NCBI GenBank assembly: GCA_017557085.1
Contig: JAFZAR010000310.1
Span: 1-8,125 of the forward strand
Direction of reading: 5' to 3'
Source of the DNA: Verrucomicrobiota bacterium
GTDB taxonomy: Bacteria > Verrucomicrobiota > Verrucomicrobiia > Limisphaerales > UBA1412
DNA length: 8,125 nt
The position numbers and the translations under genes were made by a program. The notes beneath the pieces are model-generated. The model worked only from the letters and a program-made list of their open reading frames with translations, made no database searches and was not told the DNA's origin. Below are positions 6,051-8,125 of this stretch, piece after piece (positions within the stretch are counted from its first letter, which is position 1; each line of letters begins with the position of its first letter).

Positions 6051-6170
6051 ATATGATCCCGCAGGGATCCTGACTGAAACCCCGTCAGGGGTGATATGAT
6101 AATAGCCGGGGGTGAGCGAAGCGTAACCCCCGGTAACGGCACACCTAAATTCTTCACCCTGAAGGGGTGA
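6051..6170. repeat. REP-like palindromic array of four G/C-rich hairpins
   Basis: Four perfect short hairpins follow each other: GATCCC-GCA-GGGATC (6055-6069), ACCCC-GTCA-GGGGT (6079-6092), CCGGGGGT/ACCCCCGG (6106-6113 with 6126-6133), and TCACCC-TGAAG-GGGTGA (6154-6170). The third encloses GCGAAGC (6116-6122), a sequence known for forming an unusually stable mini-hairpin. ATATGAT occurs at 6051-6057 and 6094-6100, bracketing the first two hairpins as a direct repeat. There is no convincing coding frame. The look is that of dispersed intergenic palindromic elements (REP/BIME-like), but copy number in the genome cannot be seen from one window. Confidence 0.6.
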
Positions 6171-6195
6171 CAAGAAAGAACCACAAATAAATATT

Positions 6196-6238
6196 ATAAA
6201 AAATCCCCGGTGGAATGGACCATCGGGGGTTTTGCTTT
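6196..6238. terminator. Bidirectional rho-independent terminator between convergent genes
   Basis: CCCCGGTGG (6205-6213) pairs with CCATCGGGG (6220-6228) around an AATGGA loop, with A-T pairs extending the base. In plus-strand RNA the G-U position pairs and TTTTGCTTTTA follows. In minus-strand RNA the stem (one mismatch) is followed by ATTTTTTATAATATTT. It therefore can end both the DUF1080 transcript and the SUMF1 transcript, whose stop codon is at 6255-6257. Confidence 0.8.
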
Positions 6239-6254
6239 TATCGTGATACGATCG

Positions 6255-8120
6255 TTATTTCACCGGAGCCAGCGCCACACGGAAACCCAAGTTGGTGTAC
6301 TTGGCATCGGACGCATCGTAGCCCCTGCATGCTGAACGGCAGACCCAGGCGTAATGCCACCAGCTGCCCCAACGAACCACGCGGTCAATGCCTGTGTCTG
6401 CCCCGGTGGGATCAACTACCGCTGATGCCGGATAATCTTCATAAAAGTCTGAACACCATTCCGCCACGTTCCCGTGCATGTCATACAAACCCCAGATATT
6501 CGCCATCTTCTGTCCTACCGGACGGGTACAGGTCAAACCTTTCTCATAACTCTCTACGCCCGCATTATACCAATACCATCCCACTTGATTCATTTCGGAA
6601 CTTTTGTCCGTTTTTGACAAATTATTTCCGCTGTTCAATGCCGTTGTCGTTCCCGCGCGGCAGGCATATTCCCATTGCGCTTCGGTCGGCAAGGTATATC
6701 TATACCCTTCCGGCAGTCTGCCGGCTTCTCTTTCAAGGGCTGTCAATTTGGAACAGAACTCCTTCGCGTCAAACCAGCTCACACATTCCACCGGCAGGTC
6801 GTCCCCTTTGTACCAGGAAGGATTCGTGCCCATCACCGCTTCATATTGCGCCTGGGTCACTTCATATTTACCCAGCCAATAGCCCTTAGTTAAGGTCACC
6901 TGATGCTGGACTTCATCATCTCTTCTGCCCAGTTCGTCTTCCGGACTGCCCATCATGAATGTGCCCGGTTCGATCCAAATCATATCCAGATTTACATCTT
7001 CCGAAAGAGGGATCGTCTTATCCTTGGAGACACGGATCGGAGCCAGCGCCACACGGAAACCGGCATCACTATACCGTCCATCGGGAGGACCGTTCCGAGT
7101 CGCAGAACGGCAACTGTCAGCATAACGAGCGATGCTGCCACCGCGATTCACGCGGTAAGAACCTGTGACTGGTCCATTGGGATCGGTCACGGCGGCAGTA
7201 GGATAAGATCTAAACCAGTCCAGACACCATTCCCATACATTCCCGTGCATATCATACAAGCCCCAGGCATTCGGCAGCTTCTGTCCCACCGGATGAATGT
7301 CCAAATTTCCGTTGCTGTATCTGCTGTTGTTACTATACCAGCCCAATTCATCCAGATTGGGACAAGGTTCACCTTGATGCCAACTACCATTATCATCATA
7401 ATATTCACCTGCTTGTTCCTCTGTCGGGATATTCGTCCCATTGTTGAAAGCGGTCGTTGTTCCGGCACGACAGGCATATTCCCACTGAGCCTCGGTCGGC
7501 AGAGTGTATTCATACCCCTCCGGCAGACGACCTGCTTCTCGTTCAATGGCCGTCAGTTTAGCGCAGAATTCCATTGAATCACTCCAATTCACTCTTACCA
7601 CCGGGAAGTTAGCTTTGCTGGATCCTGAGGGATTCGTTCCCATCACGGCTTCATACTGAGCCTGGGTCACCTCAAACTTACCCATCCAATAGCCCTGGGT
7701 CAGGGTCACCTGATGCTGTGTTTCGCTATAATATAAACCTCTGCCTATCTCGTCTTCCGGACTGCCCATGATGAACGTACCCGGTTTGATCCAGATCATG
7801 TCCAGATTCACCGTATCGGATAGCGGGATAATGAGATTTCTGTCCACAGCTTCCCCTTTCGTACAGAAAAAGAGTTTTTTGTTCCCGACCTTTACCTGAT
7901 AAGGACTGGAAGCCGAATCCACCTTGCTCCAGCTGATCGCGTCACTGCTCTGATAGAGTTCTCCGGTATAGGTCACTATAAAGTTTTCACCATCCATTTT
8001 ACAACTGATGGTCGGTTCCTCTGCCTGCGCCATCGCGGCCGCCAGCGTCAGACCCATGAACCCTGTCATTAATTTACTTGTATTCATATTTTTATAGAAT
8101 AATTTTTTCATATTGATCAT
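6255..8120 (-). CDS. Secreted protein with two tandem SUMF1/FGE-like domains
   Basis: 621 residues from the first ATG. Met4 and especially Met12 (8087) are possible starts: from Met12 a compact signal peptide reads MNTSKLMTGFMGLTLAAAMA with cleavage after AQA at 33. Upstream sequence is cut by the window edge, so the ribosome site cannot decide. Residues 34-90 form a small beta-rich module (SSDAISWSKVDSASSPYQV), resembling the short leader domains of exported verrucomicrobial proteins. Two SUMF1 domains follow, about 99-361 and 368-619, each opening with NLDMIWI-PGTF-MGSPEDE and continuing through EVTQAQYEAVMGTNPS, LPTEAQWEYACRAGT, WGLYDMHGNV-EWC and a closing GFRVALAP. True formylglycine-generating enzyme needs two cysteines five residues apart; domain 1 has one (C337) and domain 2 has C594 and C598, so sulfatase maturation is unlikely. 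A binding or other C-type-lectin-fold role is more plausible. Confidence 0.9.
   Translation of the reverse strand: MINMKKLFYKNMNTSKLMTGFMGLTLAAAMAQAEEPTISCKMDGENFIVTYTGELYQSSDAISWSKVDSASSPYQVKVGNKKLFFCTKGEAVDRNLIIPLSDTVNLDMIWIKPGTFIMGSPEDEIGRGLYYSETQHQVTLTQGYWMGKFEVTQAQYEAVMGTNPSGSSKANFPVVRVNWSDSMEFCAKLTAIEREAGRLPEGYEYTLPTEAQWEYACRAGTTTAFNNGTNIPTEEQAGEYYDDNGSWHQGEPCPNLDELGWYSNNSRYSNGNLDIHPVGQKLPNAWGLYDMHGNVWEWCLDWFRSYPTAAVTDPNGPVTGSYRVNRGGSIARYADSCRSATRNGPPDGRYSDAGFRVALAPIRVSKDKTIPLSEDVNLDMIWIEPGTFMMGSPEDELGRRDDEVQHQVTLTKGYWLGKYEVTQAQYEAVMGTNPSWYKGDDLPVECVSWFDAKEFCSKLTALEREAGRLPEGYRYTLPTEAQWEYACRAGTTTALNSGNNLSKTDKSSEMNQVGWYWYNAGVESYEKGLTCTRPVGQKMANIWGLYDMHGNVAEWCSDFYEDYPASAVVDPTGADTGIDRVVRWGSWWHYAWVCRSACRGYDASDAKYTNLGFRVALAPVK
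6264..7826 (-). repeat. Internal gene duplication: two SUMF1 domain units
   Basis: Unit 1 (about 7038-7826) and unit 2 (about 6264-7019) encode the same domain. Over residues 146-225 against 416-495, an ungapped hand comparison gives 61 of 80 identical residues, and the DNA of 7446-7685 and 6636-6875 is also visibly similar. The similarity falls in the middle (around residues 226-270 against 496-520) and near the closing RGGS/RWGS motif. Confidence 0.85.
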
Positions 8121-8125
8121 TTCAC

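Noticed and set aside
5977..6238. CRISPR-like array
   Set aside because: The palindromes differ in sequence and spacing; there is no identical direct repeat with unique spacers.
6215..7577. Long plus-strand frames opposite the SUMF1 gene
   Set aside because: They mirror the duplicated SUMF1 domains on the minus strand and have no start-site support or domain of their own.
6255..8120. Genuine formylglycine-generating enzyme for sulfatase maturation
   Set aside because: Neither domain shows the Cys-x4-Cys active-site pair, the protein is exported, and no sulfatase gene is in the window.

Overview
The window reads as part of the chromosome of an anaerobic, carbohydrate-using bacterium of the Planctomycetota-Verrucomicrobiota-Chlamydiota (PVC) superphylum, most likely Kiritimatiellota, Lentisphaerota or Verrucomicrobiota. 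This is inference from gene content: a secreted VCBS/FG-GAP propeller protein, a secreted DUF1080 (3-keto-disaccharide hydrolase) protein, an exported tandem SUMF1-domain protein and an ACS-family MFS transporter, a mix common in those phyla, next to a fermentative-type electron-transfer flavoprotein (ETF). No marker gene is present, so the phylum is not proven.

Layout from left to right. (1) 1-1749, minus strand: etfB followed by etfA. EtfA carries an N-terminal 2x[4Fe-4S] ferredoxin module and runs off the left edge. The two genes are separated by one base, and both resemble the bifurcating ETF class. (2) 1811-4437, minus strand: an MFS transporter followed 12 bp later by a secreted seven-repeat VCBS/FG-GAP protein, closed by a rho-independent terminator. 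(3) 4494-5058, minus strand: a complete yefM-yoeB toxin-antitoxin module with overlapping genes and a recognisable long-plus-short palindrome operator built on TGTACA. (4) 5111-5965, plus strand: a secreted DUF1080 protein, the only plus-strand gene. (5) 5966-6254: a 289-bp non-coding stretch packed with hairpins, comprising likely terminators, a REP-like palindromic array and a bidirectional terminator. (6) 6255-8120, minus strand: a secreted protein with two SUMF1/FGE-like domains that arose by internal duplication.

How the genes fit together (inference): the MFS/VCBS pair and the DUF1080 protein suggest uptake and extracytoplasmic processing of sugar-derived compounds. The ETF pair would feed electrons between NADH, ferredoxin and an acyl-CoA or similar dehydrogenase probably encoded beyond the left edge. 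The toxin-antitoxin module appears to be an independent insertion between them. I found no RNA genes, CRISPR array or insertion sequence. The least explained parts are the hairpin array at 6051-6170 and the double SUMF1 protein whose domains lack the catalytic cysteine pair of true formylglycine-generating enzyme.
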